Assembly (NCBI GenBank): GCA_003151115.1 | Contig: PLWS01000002.1 | Location: 124,001-188,000, forward strand | Origin: Vulcanimicrobiota bacterium | GTDB taxonomy: Bacteria; Vulcanimicrobiota; Vulcanimicrobiia; Vulcanimicrobiales; Vulcanimicrobiaceae | Reading direction: 5' to 3' | DNA length: 64,000 nucleotides | Shown: piece by piece, positions 17,558-25,980 of the stretch | Layout of the letters: every line of letters starts with the position of its first letter | Numbering within the stretch: the stretch's first letter is position 1 | Notes under the pieces: generated by a model | Told to the model about the DNA's origin: nothing | What the model saw: the letters and a program-made list of their open reading frames with translations, nothing else | The model's database searches: none | Position numbers and translations under genes: made by a program

Positions 17558-18543
17558 AAAACATTCTCGTCACCGGCGGCGCGGGCTACGTCGGCAGCCG
17601 GCTCGTCCCCAAACTCCTGGATGCAGGCCACGCGGCGCGCGTCTTCGATCTCTACCTGTACGGCGATGAAGCGCTGGCCGGCGCGCGCGGCCGCGAGGGC
17701 TTTAGCGAAGTGCGCGGCGACCTTCGCGATCGCGTCGCGCTGCAACACGCGATGCGCGGAATAGACACGGTCATTCACCTTGCGTGCATCTCGAACGATC
17801 CGAGCTTCGAGCTCGATCCCGATCTTGGAAGATCGATTAACTTCGACTGTTTCCCCGGGTTGATCGAATCGGCCAAGGAGGCGGGCGTCACGCGCTTCAT
17901 CTACGCGTCGTCGTCCAGCGTCTACGGCGTCAAACAGGAGGAGCGCGTTACCGAAAACCTCGTTCTGGAGCCGCTGACCGACTATTCGAAGTTCAAGGCG
18001 ATGTGCGAAGAAGTGCTGATGGATGCGCGCGAGCCGGGATTCGAAACGTTGATCCTGCGGCCCGCCACGGTCTGCGGCTACGCGCCGCGTTTGCGGCTCG
18101 ACCTGTCGGTCAACATCTTGACCAATCACGCCATCACCAACCGGCTCATTCGCGTTTTCGGCGGAGACCAAGTCCGGCCGAACATCCACATCGAAGACAT
18201 GACCGATCTCTACGTGCAAACCGTTACCGCGCCCGGGAAGCTCATCGACGGAAAGATCTATAATGCCGGCTACTATAATGAAACGATTGGCGCAATCGCT
18301 CAAACCGTTCGGGACGTCGTCGGCCCGGACGTTGGAATTGCGGTCGAGCCGACCAACGATCACCGCTCGTACCGTATAGACTCCGGCTTGATTAAGCGCG
18401 AACTCGGCTTTGAAGCGCGGCGCGACATAGCGACGGCGGTCAAAGATCTCCGCGCCGCGTTCGATGCGGGCCTCGTTCCGGATTCGATGAACGATCCGCG
18501 CTACTTCAATATCAAGATGATGCAACTCGTCGGTTTGAAATAG
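17554..18543 (+). CDS. NAD-dependent epimerase/dehydratase (extended SDR)
   Basis: 329 residues, ATGA overlap with the HldE-like gene. Motifs ILVTGGAGYVGSRLV, ASSSSVYG and YSKFK (LTDYSKFKAMCEE) as YxxxK. The acceptor region LRPATVCGYAPRLRLDLSVN and NIHIEDMTDLY resembles SDRs found beside heptose genes that modify GDP- or ADP-heptose or 6-deoxyheptose. Exact reaction unknown. Confidence 0.84.
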   Translation: MKNILVTGGAGYVGSRLVPKLLDAGHAARVFDLYLYGDEALAGARGREGFSEVRGDLRDRVALQHAMRGIDTVIHLACISNDPSFELDPDLGRSINFDCFPGLIESAKEAGVTRFIYASSSSVYGVKQEERVTENLVLEPLTDYSKFKAMCEEVLMDAREPGFETLILRPATVCGYAPRLRLDLSVNILTNHAITNRLIRVFGGDQVRPNIHIEDMTDLYVQTVTAPGKLIDGKIYNAGYYNETIGAIAQTVRDVVGPDVGIAVEPTNDHRSYRIDSGLIKRELGFEARRDIATAVKDLRAAFDAGLVPDSMNDPRYFNIKMMQLVGLK

Positions 18544-18546
18544 ACG

Positions 18547-19299
18547 TTGCCCTTCAAGCGCGCGCTGCCGGTCGTTTGGGTGGTGGGGGGCTCAGGCGAA
18601 CTCGGCCGGGCGGTCGCGCGCCAGTTAGAGCCGGCGTATAACATTGTCAACCTGAGCAGGCGCAGCGCGGGCTCGAACTCCGGGCGCTTGCAAAACGTGC
18701 GGATCGATCTCAGCGTTATCGGACGCGTTCGCGCCGCCGTAGGCGCGCTGCTTCAGGAAGATATGCCGCGCGGCGTCGTCTTTTGCCAGCGCTACCGTCC
18801 CAGCTCGAAAGCACGCGATGCCGGCATCCTTGCGGCCATCACCACCGAGGTGCTCTCGTCCCAAGCGATCATCGAACAGATCTTAGCATCGAGAAAGACG
18901 CCGGCCGGTCGCCGCCCGCCCGTTTCGGTCGTCGTCGTGTCGTCGGTGAACGCGAACTTGATAAGCGAAGATCTGCCGTTTTGGTACCACTGGTTAAAGG
19001 CGTCGCAGCTCCAGTTGACGAGGTACTATTCCGCGTTGAGTAGCAGGCACGGCAGGCTGAACGTCAACTGCATTGCCGCGGGGACGTTTCTCAAACGTCC
19101 GCTTTCTTCATACACGAAATCGCGGCAGGCGCTCTTGAAACGGCTGGCTCGCAGAACCGCCGCGCAGCGCGTCGCCGGCGTGCAAGATATTGCGCGGCTC
19201 GTACAATGGCTGATCTCCGACGATGCGGCGGTTCTCAACGGTCAAGTACTGACCCTGGATGGCGGCTTATCGAATATTTTGCAGGAAACGTTGATTTAA
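18547..19299 (+). CDS. Classical SDR oxidoreductase
   Basis: 250 residues from TTG 18547, three bases after the preceding stop. Motif VVWVVGGSGELGRAVA is a slightly unusual GxxxGxG. Catalytic Ser in VVVSSVNANL, then Tyr and Lys as YHWLK, and the C-terminal GQVLTLDGGLS typical of FabG-like reductases. A sugar or carrier-bound ketone reductase role fits the operon. The N-terminal half is shorter in cofactor-motif spacing than FabG, so some functional drift is likely. Confidence 0.78.
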   Translation: MPFKRALPVVWVVGGSGELGRAVARQLEPAYNIVNLSRRSAGSNSGRLQNVRIDLSVIGRVRAAVGALLQEDMPRGVVFCQRYRPSSKARDAGILAAITTEVLSSQAIIEQILASRKTPAGRRPPVSVVVVSSVNANLISEDLPFWYHWLKASQLQLTRYYSALSSRHGRLNVNCIAAGTFLKRPLSSYTKSRQALLKRLARRTAAQRVAGVQDIARLVQWLISDDAAVLNGQVLTLDGGLSNILQETLI

Positions 19300-19312
19300 A
19301 ACGTCCAAAGGG

Positions 19313-20587
19313 ATGCCGAGAAAGCCCATGATGTACACGCGCACTACCTGCAGGCTCTGCGAGTCGGATGCCCTGACGCTGATCTATAAAATGCCGGCGA
19401 CTCCGCCGGTTGATAATTTTCGTCTGCCTGGCGAACCGGAGATCTCGCTGCCAAGTTTTCCGATGGATCTTTATATGTGCGATGCGTGCGGCCACGCGCA
19501 GTTGCTGGCGGTAGTCGATCCGCAGCTTCTTTATGGAAATTACATCTATACGTCGAGCAGCTCGACGGATCTCGACAACCATTTCAGCGCTTATGCCGAC
19601 CGCGTCAGCGCGTATCTGCAGCTGCCGCCGGATGCCTCCATTCTCGACGTCGGAAGCAACGACGGTTTACTGTTGTCGAAATTTAAAGCGCGCGGCTTTC
19701 GAGTTTTAGGGATCGACCCCTCGGCTTATGTCGCCGCTGAAGCAGAAGCACGGGGCATCAAAACGCTGGTCTCGTTCTTCGATAGCGCGGCAACCGAGAC
19801 GGTGCTACGCGCGGGTGGCCCGTTCGACCTCGTGACCGCGAACAACGTCTTCTCGCACGCTGACAACCTGCGCGAATTCGCGACGTCCGTCAGAGAAGTG
19901 CTCGCCGAGAACGGCACGTTCGTCTTCGAGGTATCCTATCTCAAGGATCTCGTCGAGCACGTCGTCATCGACTACGTCTATCACGAGCATCTCTGCCAGC
20001 ATAGCGTCAAGCCGCTCAAGCAATTCATGGCAGCATGCGGATTACAGCTCATCAACGTGGAACGAATTCCGACCAAGGGTGGAAGCATTCGCTGTTACGC
20101 CAAGAAAGCGGGAGATCCCACGAAGCCCGAGCCGGTTGTGGAGAGCATGATCGCGGACGAAATCGATTTTGGTTTATACCAAAAATCAACATACGATCGG
20201 CTCAAGGCGCGAGTTGACGCCATCGCCGCCAGGCTCACCGGCATGCTGGACGAAACGCTCGCCCGCGGTGGCTCGGTAGCGAGCTACGGAGCTTCGGCCA
20301 CCACGACGGTCTTAAACGCGCTGCTGGGAATAGTCGGGAAACTGTCGTTTATCGTCGACGACAACCCGCTGCGGCAGAACCGGTTAGGGCCCGGGTTCTT
20401 CGTGCCGGTCCGTTCCTCGGCGGCGCTCGCCGATTTTCGTCCGGATATCGTCGTCCTGTCAGCGTGGCGGTTTGCCGATCAGATCGTAGCGAAGAATCAA
20501 GAATACTTGTCGCGAGGGGGATGCTTTATCGTTCCTCTTCCGGATATCCAGGTCGTGAAACATGAGTACAGTCGAACCGCAATATAA
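19313..20587 (+). CDS. Sugar C-methyltransferase (NovU/TylCIII type)
   Basis: 424 residues. Three parts typical of the family: N-terminal zinc-binding domain with CRLCES and MCDACGHAQL, a central SAM domain with ILDVGSNDGLLLSKF and LVTANNVFSHADN, and a C-terminal domain with VASYGASATTTVLNALLG and FIVDDNPLRQ. The catalytic His/Tyr segment YVYHEHLCQHS is intact. These enzymes add a methyl group to C-3 of a 4-keto nucleotide sugar, so the locus probably makes a branched deoxysugar. Alternative ATGs at 19328 and 19331 exist. Confidence 0.88.
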   Translation: MPRKPMMYTRTTCRLCESDALTLIYKMPATPPVDNFRLPGEPEISLPSFPMDLYMCDACGHAQLLAVVDPQLLYGNYIYTSSSSTDLDNHFSAYADRVSAYLQLPPDASILDVGSNDGLLLSKFKARGFRVLGIDPSAYVAAEAEARGIKTLVSFFDSAATETVLRAGGPFDLVTANNVFSHADNLREFATSVREVLAENGTFVFEVSYLKDLVEHVVIDYVYHEHLCQHSVKPLKQFMAACGLQLINVERIPTKGGSIRCYAKKAGDPTKPEPVVESMIADEIDFGLYQKSTYDRLKARVDAIAARLTGMLDETLARGGSVASYGASATTTVLNALLGIVGKLSFIVDDNPLRQNRLGPGFFVPVRSSAALADFRPDIVVLSAWRFADQIVAKNQEYLSRGGCFIVPLPDIQVVKHEYSRTAI

Positions 20588-21236
20588 CCACTGCGTCGAG
20601 GTCGACAAAGTATTTGGCCGCACCCGGTTTGGCCTAATGAGCAATCAAGTCTGGCACGATGACCCCAAGCGGCTGCTCTTCGTGTTGGCGCGCTACAAGT
20701 TCGTTTCGCGGATGATGGCGGGCAAGAAGAGCGTGCTGGAGATCGGGTGCGCCGACGCGTTCGGCACGCGATTGGTCCGGCAGACGGTTCCCAACGTCAC
20801 GGCCACCGATATCGATCCGCTGTTTATCGAGGACTGTTTGAGCCGCGAGCGTGACAGCGCGTGGCCCGTGACATACAAAGTGCACGACATGGTTGCGGGC
20901 GCTTTCGGCGAGCGTTTTGACGGCGTCTACGCGCTCGATGTCTTCGAGCACATCCCGGCGGATGTCGAGCATCAATTCATCCGGAATGCCAAAGAGTCGC
21001 TGGCGGACGATGGAATCTTGATCATCGGCTCTCCCTCATTAGAATCGCAACAGTATGCATCCGAAGGATCCAAGGAAGGCCATGTCAACTGCAAAAGCGG
21101 CGACGACATGCGCCAAACGTTCCGGCAGCATTTCGACAACGTTCTGCTGTTCTCGATGAACGACGAGATCGTTCACACGGGGTTCGAGAAAATGGCCCAC
21201 TATCTCTTCGCTGTCTGTATTGGAAAGAAAAGTTGA
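20562..21236 (+). CDS. Class I SAM-dependent methyltransferase
   Basis: 224 residues, overlapping the C-methyltransferase gene by 26 bases. Motif I VLEIGCADAFGTRLV, acidic post-I in VTATDIDPLF, and ALDVFEHIPADVE as the motif-II region. It is a small sugar-type methyltransferase, plausibly O-methylation of the same sugar. Acceptor not readable. Confidence 0.82.
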   Translation: MSTVEPQYNHCVEVDKVFGRTRFGLMSNQVWHDDPKRLLFVLARYKFVSRMMAGKKSVLEIGCADAFGTRLVRQTVPNVTATDIDPLFIEDCLSRERDSAWPVTYKVHDMVAGAFGERFDGVYALDVFEHIPADVEHQFIRNAKESLADDGILIIGSPSLESQQYASEGSKEGHVNCKSGDDMRQTFRQHFDNVLLFSMNDEIVHTGFEKMAHYLFAVCIGKKS

Positions 21237-22300
21237 CGAAAACCAGCACCGCGCTCCTGAGTCCCGGCGTGTGGCAAAGCGCCGATCGATTTCCGCGATT
21301 TTCCGAGACCGACGTTCAATTCTGCCTCGCCGAAGTGGCGGGATCGCCGACGAAGCGCTCGCGCGTCTGCATGCATCCCGTCCCGGCGGATCGCATGCAG
21401 GAAATGTTTATCGCTTTCGACGGCAAGACGTACGTGCGTCCCAGCTTTCATCGGGACCGGGACGAATCGTTCCACATGATCGACGGCTTCGGCAAATACG
21501 TCTTCTTTGACGATGAGGGCGCCGTTACGGGCGACGTTCGCCTCGGGCCGTACGAAAGCGACTTGCCGTTTTATTGCAGGATTCCCGGAAATTTGGCACA
21601 CTCGCTGATCGTTTTCTCCGAACATGCCGTGGCGCACGAGATTGCGATCGGCCCGTTCGATAGAGCCAATACGTGCTTCCCCGGCTGGTCGCCCGATTAT
21701 CAACTCGATGCGGAAAAGGAAGCCTTCAGGCTCAGGTATGCATCCGAACCGGTCCATCCGCTGATGGGATGTCAGTACGAACGTCTCACCGAGGAGATGT
21801 GCCGCGCCAAGCCGGGCGTGGTCTCGGTCCGCCGCAGCGACTTGGAGTATCTCAAATCCGAAGTCCATCGTACGACCAGGAAACGCATCCGGTTATGCGT
21901 TCATCAAACCGACGAAGCGGTGCTGCACGAGATGTTCGTGGTGTACACGGGCATGACGTACGTTCGTCCCAACGTCCATATGGGCAAGGACGAATCTTTG
22001 CATATCTTGGAAGGCGAAGCCGATTTCGTATTTTTTGACGACGACGGCGCCGTGCTCGACGTAATTGCGCTTGGCGATCAAAAATCCGGCAAGAATTTTT
22101 TCGTGCGCGTGCCGCAGGGGATCTATCACACGATCATCATGCGCTCCGACTATATGATCATCCACGAGGCGACGCCCGGACCGTTCGACAGAAAAGATAC
22201 GCTCTGGGCCCCGTGGGCGCCGCCGGATTCGGACGGAGCGGCCGTTGCGAAGTATCAGAACGAGATGGAAAGCGCGATCGGACAGATCTCAAAGAAATAG
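21233..22300 (+). CDS. Tandem duplicated WbuC-type cupin protein
   Basis: 355 residues from TTG 21233 overlapping the previous stop (TTGA). Two similar halves: residues ~40-160 with EMFIAFDGKTYVRPSFH, DESFHMI and KYVFFDDEGAVTG, and ~215-325 with EMFVVYTGMTYVRPNVH, DESLHIL and DFVFFDDDGAVLD. WbuC is a small cupin-fold metalloprotein seen in O-antigen loci; normal members have one domain of ~130-160 residues. The His/Glu positions for metal appear in both halves. Molecular function of the family is not established; sugar isomerisation or methyl-sugar processing is a guess. Confidence 0.78.
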   Translation: MTKTSTALLSPGVWQSADRFPRFSETDVQFCLAEVAGSPTKRSRVCMHPVPADRMQEMFIAFDGKTYVRPSFHRDRDESFHMIDGFGKYVFFDDEGAVTGDVRLGPYESDLPFYCRIPGNLAHSLIVFSEHAVAHEIAIGPFDRANTCFPGWSPDYQLDAEKEAFRLRYASEPVHPLMGCQYERLTEEMCRAKPGVVSVRRSDLEYLKSEVHRTTRKRIRLCVHQTDEAVLHEMFVVYTGMTYVRPNVHMGKDESLHILEGEADFVFFDDDGAVLDVIALGDQKSGKNFFVRVPQGIYHTIIMRSDYMIIHEATPGPFDRKDTLWAPWAPPDSDGAAVAKYQNEMESAIGQISKK

Positions 22301-22316
22301 ATCTCGACGAAGGCGT

Positions 22317-23312
22317 CTATGGTTGGTGGATGTATTCGAGCGGTTCCCGGCGGATCGCATCCCAGTTGGCTTCGATCCAGTCGACGACTTGCGCGAGTCC
22401 GGTTTCCAGTGCGATCTCAGGGCGCCAGCCGAACGCTTTTCGCGCCTTTTCTGAATCGATGACGTAGGCCGCGTCCTGGCCGGGACGTTCGCCGACGACT
22501 TCGACCGAGTCTTCGTAGCGCGCGCCCAGGAGTTCGCAGATCGTGCGGACGACATCGGCGACGGCGATGCCTTCGTCTGGCGAAAGATGGTAGCGCTCGC
22601 CGGGATTGCCGCGTTTGAGCATCGCGAGCCCGCCGCGTGAAACGTCGCGGATATGAATGTAGGATTTCACCGCGACGCCGCCGCCGTGCAGCGGAATGCG
22701 CTTTCCCATCTTGAGCGCGATGACCGTGCGCGGAATAATCTTGAACAGCTGCTGATGCGGTCCGTAGACGTTCGTCGCCCGGACGGTGACGACCGGGAAG
22801 CGGTACTGCTTGTGATAGACCGAGAGCAGCATATCGGCGGCAGCTTTCGACGCGGCATAAGGCGTCGACGGATTATCCGGCGCCTCTTCGGTTACTCTGC
22901 CGACACAATTTCCGTACGCCTCCGGCGAAGAGACGTGAAGGTAGCGTTTGATGAAGTCTTTTCCAGTGAGATTCTTGACGAGCTTGGCGAGCGCGACCGT
23001 ATTCGTCTCGAACCACTCTTCGGGATGGATCCAGGACGGCGCGACCTCGCTCTGCGCTGCGAAGTTCACGATATATTCCGGGCGCTCGGCATCGATCAGC
23101 GCAAGCAGCTTATCGACGTCGTGGTTGAGATCGATCTGTTCGAAACGAAAGCGCGAGAGATCGGAACGCCCGCGATACGCCAGCATGAAGGCCGGTTTTT
23201 CAGAAGAACGCGAGACGCCGAGAACGTGCATCGCCGGGTCGTCGAGCAGCAAGTCGATGAAGTCGCCCCCCGAGAACGAATTGCTTCCGATGACCAAGAC
23301 CGTCTCAGGCAT
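22317..23312 (-). CDS. RmlB/Gmd-like nucleotide-sugar 4,6-dehydratase (extended SDR)
   Basis: 331 residues. Motif VLVIGSNSFSGGDFI is a divergent nucleotide-binding loop; IVNFAAQSEVAPSW, VSSPEAYG and PYAASKAAADM (YxxxK) are as in dTDP-glucose and GDP-mannose 4,6-dehydratases. VRATNVYGPHQQLFKIIPRTV with the G...Y..R pattern and SYIHIRDVSRG also match RmlB. It ends a six-gene minus-strand operon; its ATG lies two bases after the kinase stop... that is, it follows the kinase gene downstream. A 4-keto-6-deoxy nucleotide sugar is the probable product. Confidence 0.84.
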   Translation of the reverse strand: MPETVLVIGSNSFSGGDFIDLLLDDPAMHVLGVSRSSEKPAFMLAYRGRSDLSRFRFEQIDLNHDVDKLLALIDAERPEYIVNFAAQSEVAPSWIHPEEWFETNTVALAKLVKNLTGKDFIKRYLHVSSPEAYGNCVGRVTEEAPDNPSTPYAASKAAADMLLSVYHKQYRFPVVTVRATNVYGPHQQLFKIIPRTVIALKMGKRIPLHGGGVAVKSYIHIRDVSRGGLAMLKRGNPGERYHLSPDEGIAVADVVRTICELLGARYEDSVEVVGERPGQDAAYVIDSEKARKAFGWRPEIALETGLAQVVDWIEANWDAIRREPLEYIHQP

Positions 23313-23314
23313 GC

Positions 23315-24319
23315 TTAGAGCCTCTTAAAGAGCAGGTGCGATTTGTTCAATTGGTCGCGCTTGCGCGTATCGGCGCCCGAATCGGCAAATTCGCGGCGCT
23401 GCCGCCCGATCGGCCGGAACTCGTTGAGCAGAATGCAGCACCACTTCACCGTGTAAGCCGGAAGCAAGAGGGCTGCGCGCGCCGGAATCTCTCCCGAATC
23501 GTCGCCGACGGCCGCCGCAACCTCGCCGGCAAAGGTGTCGAACAAGTCCAGCGGAACGGGCAGCGCGACCTGCGAGAAAAAGTCGGCGATCAGCTTCGCC
23601 GGATCGTCCCAGCCGGCGTACTCGAAATCGATAAACTTCAAAACGCCTTCAGGTGTCCGGATGGCGTTGTGAAAACCAAAGTCCGACGGAGAGATGCAGC
23701 GCAAAGCCGGATCGAGGGCCGCGTCCACACCGCTTCCCGCTGCGGCCGTGATTCCGGAGCGAATATCTTCCCAAGCCGGAAGGAGTGCCGCGCGCACGAA
23801 CGTTCGCGCGTCGGCGTCTTCGGGCTCGCGTTCCTCGATGCGCGCCAGTTCTTCCAAGCGACGGTCGATCGTGCGCAGATGTTCTGCGATCGAGAAACTC
23901 GCTTCGGCCGCGTCTCTTAGATTGCGCGCGGATTCGCGGTGCCGGTTCAGCGCCGAGAAGAAGGCCGATGCCTGCGCGACGGCGCCGGCGTCGACTTCAT
24001 TTGGTTCGAGCTGCCGGCCGTCGACGTATCCGTAGAGCGCCAGTCCGTGTGCGCTGTCCTCAGCGACCGGTTCGGGAAGCGCGCGCAACTCGATACCCCA
24101 TGCGAAACGGACGAACTCCCATTCCGCTTGCATGCGGTTCCAGCCGTCCGCGGCGTGCAGAAAATACGATTTGAGAACCAGGCTGCGCTCCGGGGCGCGC
24201 ACGAGATAGACGCGATTGTTTGCGCCGCCCGCCAGCGGCTCGAGCTGCGCCGATGCGGAAACTTCGGCGAGCTCCAGCAGCGAGCGCACCGCGGCGTCGC
24301 GATCGGCGGCCGAGATCAA
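23315..24319 (-). CDS. APH-fold small-molecule kinase
   Basis: 334 residues from TTG 24319, which overlaps the HAD stop (TTGA); the frame is open far upstream only as a shadow of the HAD gene. N-lobe LAGGANNRVYLVRAPERSLVLK with the conserved Lys, catalytic loop SPSDFGFHNAI (replacing the usual HxDxxxxN with SDFGFHN) and FIDFEYAGWDDPAKL as the metal-binding IDFEYA motif. APH-like enzymes phosphorylate sugars, choline and homoserine. With the HAD phosphatase just upstream, a sugar or polyol phosphate cycle is likely. Substrate unknown. Confidence 0.78.
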   Translation of the reverse strand: MISAADRDAAVRSLLELAEVSASAQLEPLAGGANNRVYLVRAPERSLVLKSYFLHAADGWNRMQAEWEFVRFAWGIELRALPEPVAEDSAHGLALYGYVDGRQLEPNEVDAGAVAQASAFFSALNRHRESARNLRDAAEASFSIAEHLRTIDRRLEELARIEEREPEDADARTFVRAALLPAWEDIRSGITAAAGSGVDAALDPALRCISPSDFGFHNAIRTPEGVLKFIDFEYAGWDDPAKLIADFFSQVALPVPLDLFDTFAGEVAAAVGDDSGEIPARAALLLPAYTVKWCCILLNEFRPIGRQRREFADSGADTRKRDQLNKSHLLFKRL

Positions 24320-24936
24320 CGCGGCGATCCCAACAGCATCAGCGCGGCCTCTTCCCAGGAGCGGACCGGTTCCAATCCGGGCGGGCTTGTGCCGTCGCCG
24401 GCCGGATCGAAGAGCAGACGCCGCACTCCGGGAGGGAAAGCGGGCTCCGTCAGCAGCTCGGGCAGATCGTCGATGAAAACCGTGCATTGCTCGGATGCGA
24501 TGCGCGCGAGTTTTGCATCTTTGGTCAACTCGAAGAAGACGCGCTCGCGCGGCAGGCCGATGCGGCTGAAGACTCCCTGATCGCGAAGCCATTTCTCAGC
24601 GGCGGCATGCAAATCGATTTCGGCTCCGAGATAAGGAAGCCGCGTCTTATGACTGATGATGCAGAGGTCGACGCCGTTCCGCGCGCAGCGCTCCAAAAAA
24701 TCGAACGCACCAGGGAATGGCTGTGCCAGATGCATGCCGCTGCCGTAGATGTAGCCCTGTAACTCGGTCCATTCGTCTTCCCGATGCTCCAAGCGCAGAT
24801 AATCGCGAATGGCCCGCTTCGAGTGCGCGCTTTCAGCCGGAATCAGCGAACGTTCGATCGCTGCCGCATAAAAGGCGTCGTCGTAACAGATCAGCGTGTT
24901 ATCAAAATCGATCCCGATGCGCATCTCTTCCGTCAC
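24316..24936 (-). CDS. HAD-superfamily hydrolase
   Basis: 206 residues. Nucleophile motif IGIDFDNTL (DxDxT), motif II in DLCIISHKTR and motif III/IV in CTVFIDDLPELL. ATGA overlap with the dehydrogenase gene. Small HADs of this size dephosphorylate sugar phosphates; a GmhB-like role (heptose bisphosphate phosphatase) for the GmhA/HldE-like pathway 8 kb away is possible but unproven, since the typical GmhB zinc-loop cysteines are not seen. Confidence 0.78.
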   Translation of the reverse strand: MTEEMRIGIDFDNTLICYDDAFYAAAIERSLIPAESAHSKRAIRDYLRLEHREDEWTELQGYIYGSGMHLAQPFPGAFDFLERCARNGVDLCIISHKTRLPYLGAEIDLHAAAEKWLRDQGVFSRIGLPRERVFFELTKDAKLARIASEQCTVFIDDLPELLTEPAFPPGVRRLLFDPAGDGTSPPGLEPVRSWEEAALMLLGSPR

Positions 24937-25973
24937 GCGAGCGAGAGGTCCAAGAACGGACGGCCGACGCGTCCGGATTCGAGGTCGGAGAGTGCCTCAT
25001 TGATCTGCCGGAGCGCAACCGGCGGCGAAAGCAGCGGCTGCACGTCGACGCGCCCCGTTGCGATCAGATCGGCGAAGCGAGGCAGGTCGCGGCTCGGAAC
25101 GGTGTCGCCTCCCCAGCACCCGAGAAGACGCTTGCCGTCGTTGAAGGCACGCGGATCGAGCACGAGTTGTTCGCCGCGGCGCGCGTTGCCGATGATGACC
25201 GCGCGGCCGCCGCGCGGACGCACCGCATCGAGCGCTTGAGCCATGACCGACGGAATGCCGGTCGCTTCGATGGCGATATCGGCTCGCGGTGGGATCAGCT
25301 CCGCAATCGCCGCGACCGGGTCGGTTTGCGTGGGATCGATCGTGTGCGTCGCGCCGGCGGCGGAGGCGAGTTCCCGCCTGCGCGGGTTGGGATCCACGGC
25401 CACGATCGGCGCGCATTCCATCGCGACGGCTCCGAGGATCGCGCACAGGCCAACGCCGCCCGCTCCAAAGATCGCGATGCTCTCGCTCGCCGTTGCGGCG
25501 GCGGTGTTCACGACTGCGCCCATGCCGGTGGGCAGTGCGCATCCAAGCAAGACGGCGGTCTTCATGCCGAGCTCTTGCGGCAGCGGCGTCAGCCGGTTCT
25601 CGCTCACGACCGCGTGACGCTGAAAGGTCGTGATCGCGCCCGCGTTCACGTCGCGTTCTCCCCAGCGGTACACGCTCCCAGGGATGTCGGCGCCGGTATC
25701 TTTGATCCAGGAGAGCACGACCTGATCGCCGGTCTTGACCTTGACGACGCCGGGACCGATCTCAAGGACGCTTCCGGTCGCCTCGTGGCCGAGACAGTGC
25801 GGCAAGAACGGATCGGCGCCGCGCTCGCCGCGCGCCTCCGAGAGTTGGGTGTGACAGATGCCGGCAAAAGCGATCTCGACGAGCACTTGGCCTGCTCGCA
25901 GCGCCGGGACCTCGAGCTCCGCAATCTCGAGCGGTTTACCCAGCTCGACGAGGATAGCAGCGGCCGTCTTCAT
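24933..25973 (-). CDS. Zinc-type medium-chain alcohol dehydrogenase lacking the structural-zinc lobe
   Basis: 346 residues from ATG 25973, seven bases after the transketolase C-subunit stop. Catalytic zinc ligands: Cys in AFAGICHTQ, and CLGHEATG. The coenzyme domain has AIFGAGGVGLCAILGA and an acidic residue in IVAVDPNPRRRELA suited to NAD. The region that normally holds four cysteines for structural zinc (after VVLSWIKDTG) is replaced by GADIPGSVYRWGERDVNAG without cysteines. Probable polyol or sugar dehydrogenase in this operon. Confidence 0.82.
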   Translation of the reverse strand: MKTAAAILVELGKPLEIAELEVPALRAGQVLVEIAFAGICHTQLSEARGERGADPFLPHCLGHEATGSVLEIGPGVVKVKTGDQVVLSWIKDTGADIPGSVYRWGERDVNAGAITTFQRHAVVSENRLTPLPQELGMKTAVLLGCALPTGMGAVVNTAAATASESIAIFGAGGVGLCAILGAVAMECAPIVAVDPNPRRRELASAAGATHTIDPTQTDPVAAIAELIPPRADIAIEATGIPSVMAQALDAVRPRGGRAVIIGNARRGEQLVLDPRAFNDGKRLLGCWGGDTVPSRDLPRFADLIATGRVDVQPLLSPPVALRQINEALSDLESGRVGRPFLDLSLA

Positions 25974-25980
25974 TTGATAA

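Noticed and set aside
17317-18525. Minus-strand open frame of 402 codons
   Set aside because: Lies antisense to a clear SDR and the end of the HldE-like gene; GC-rich codon shadow.
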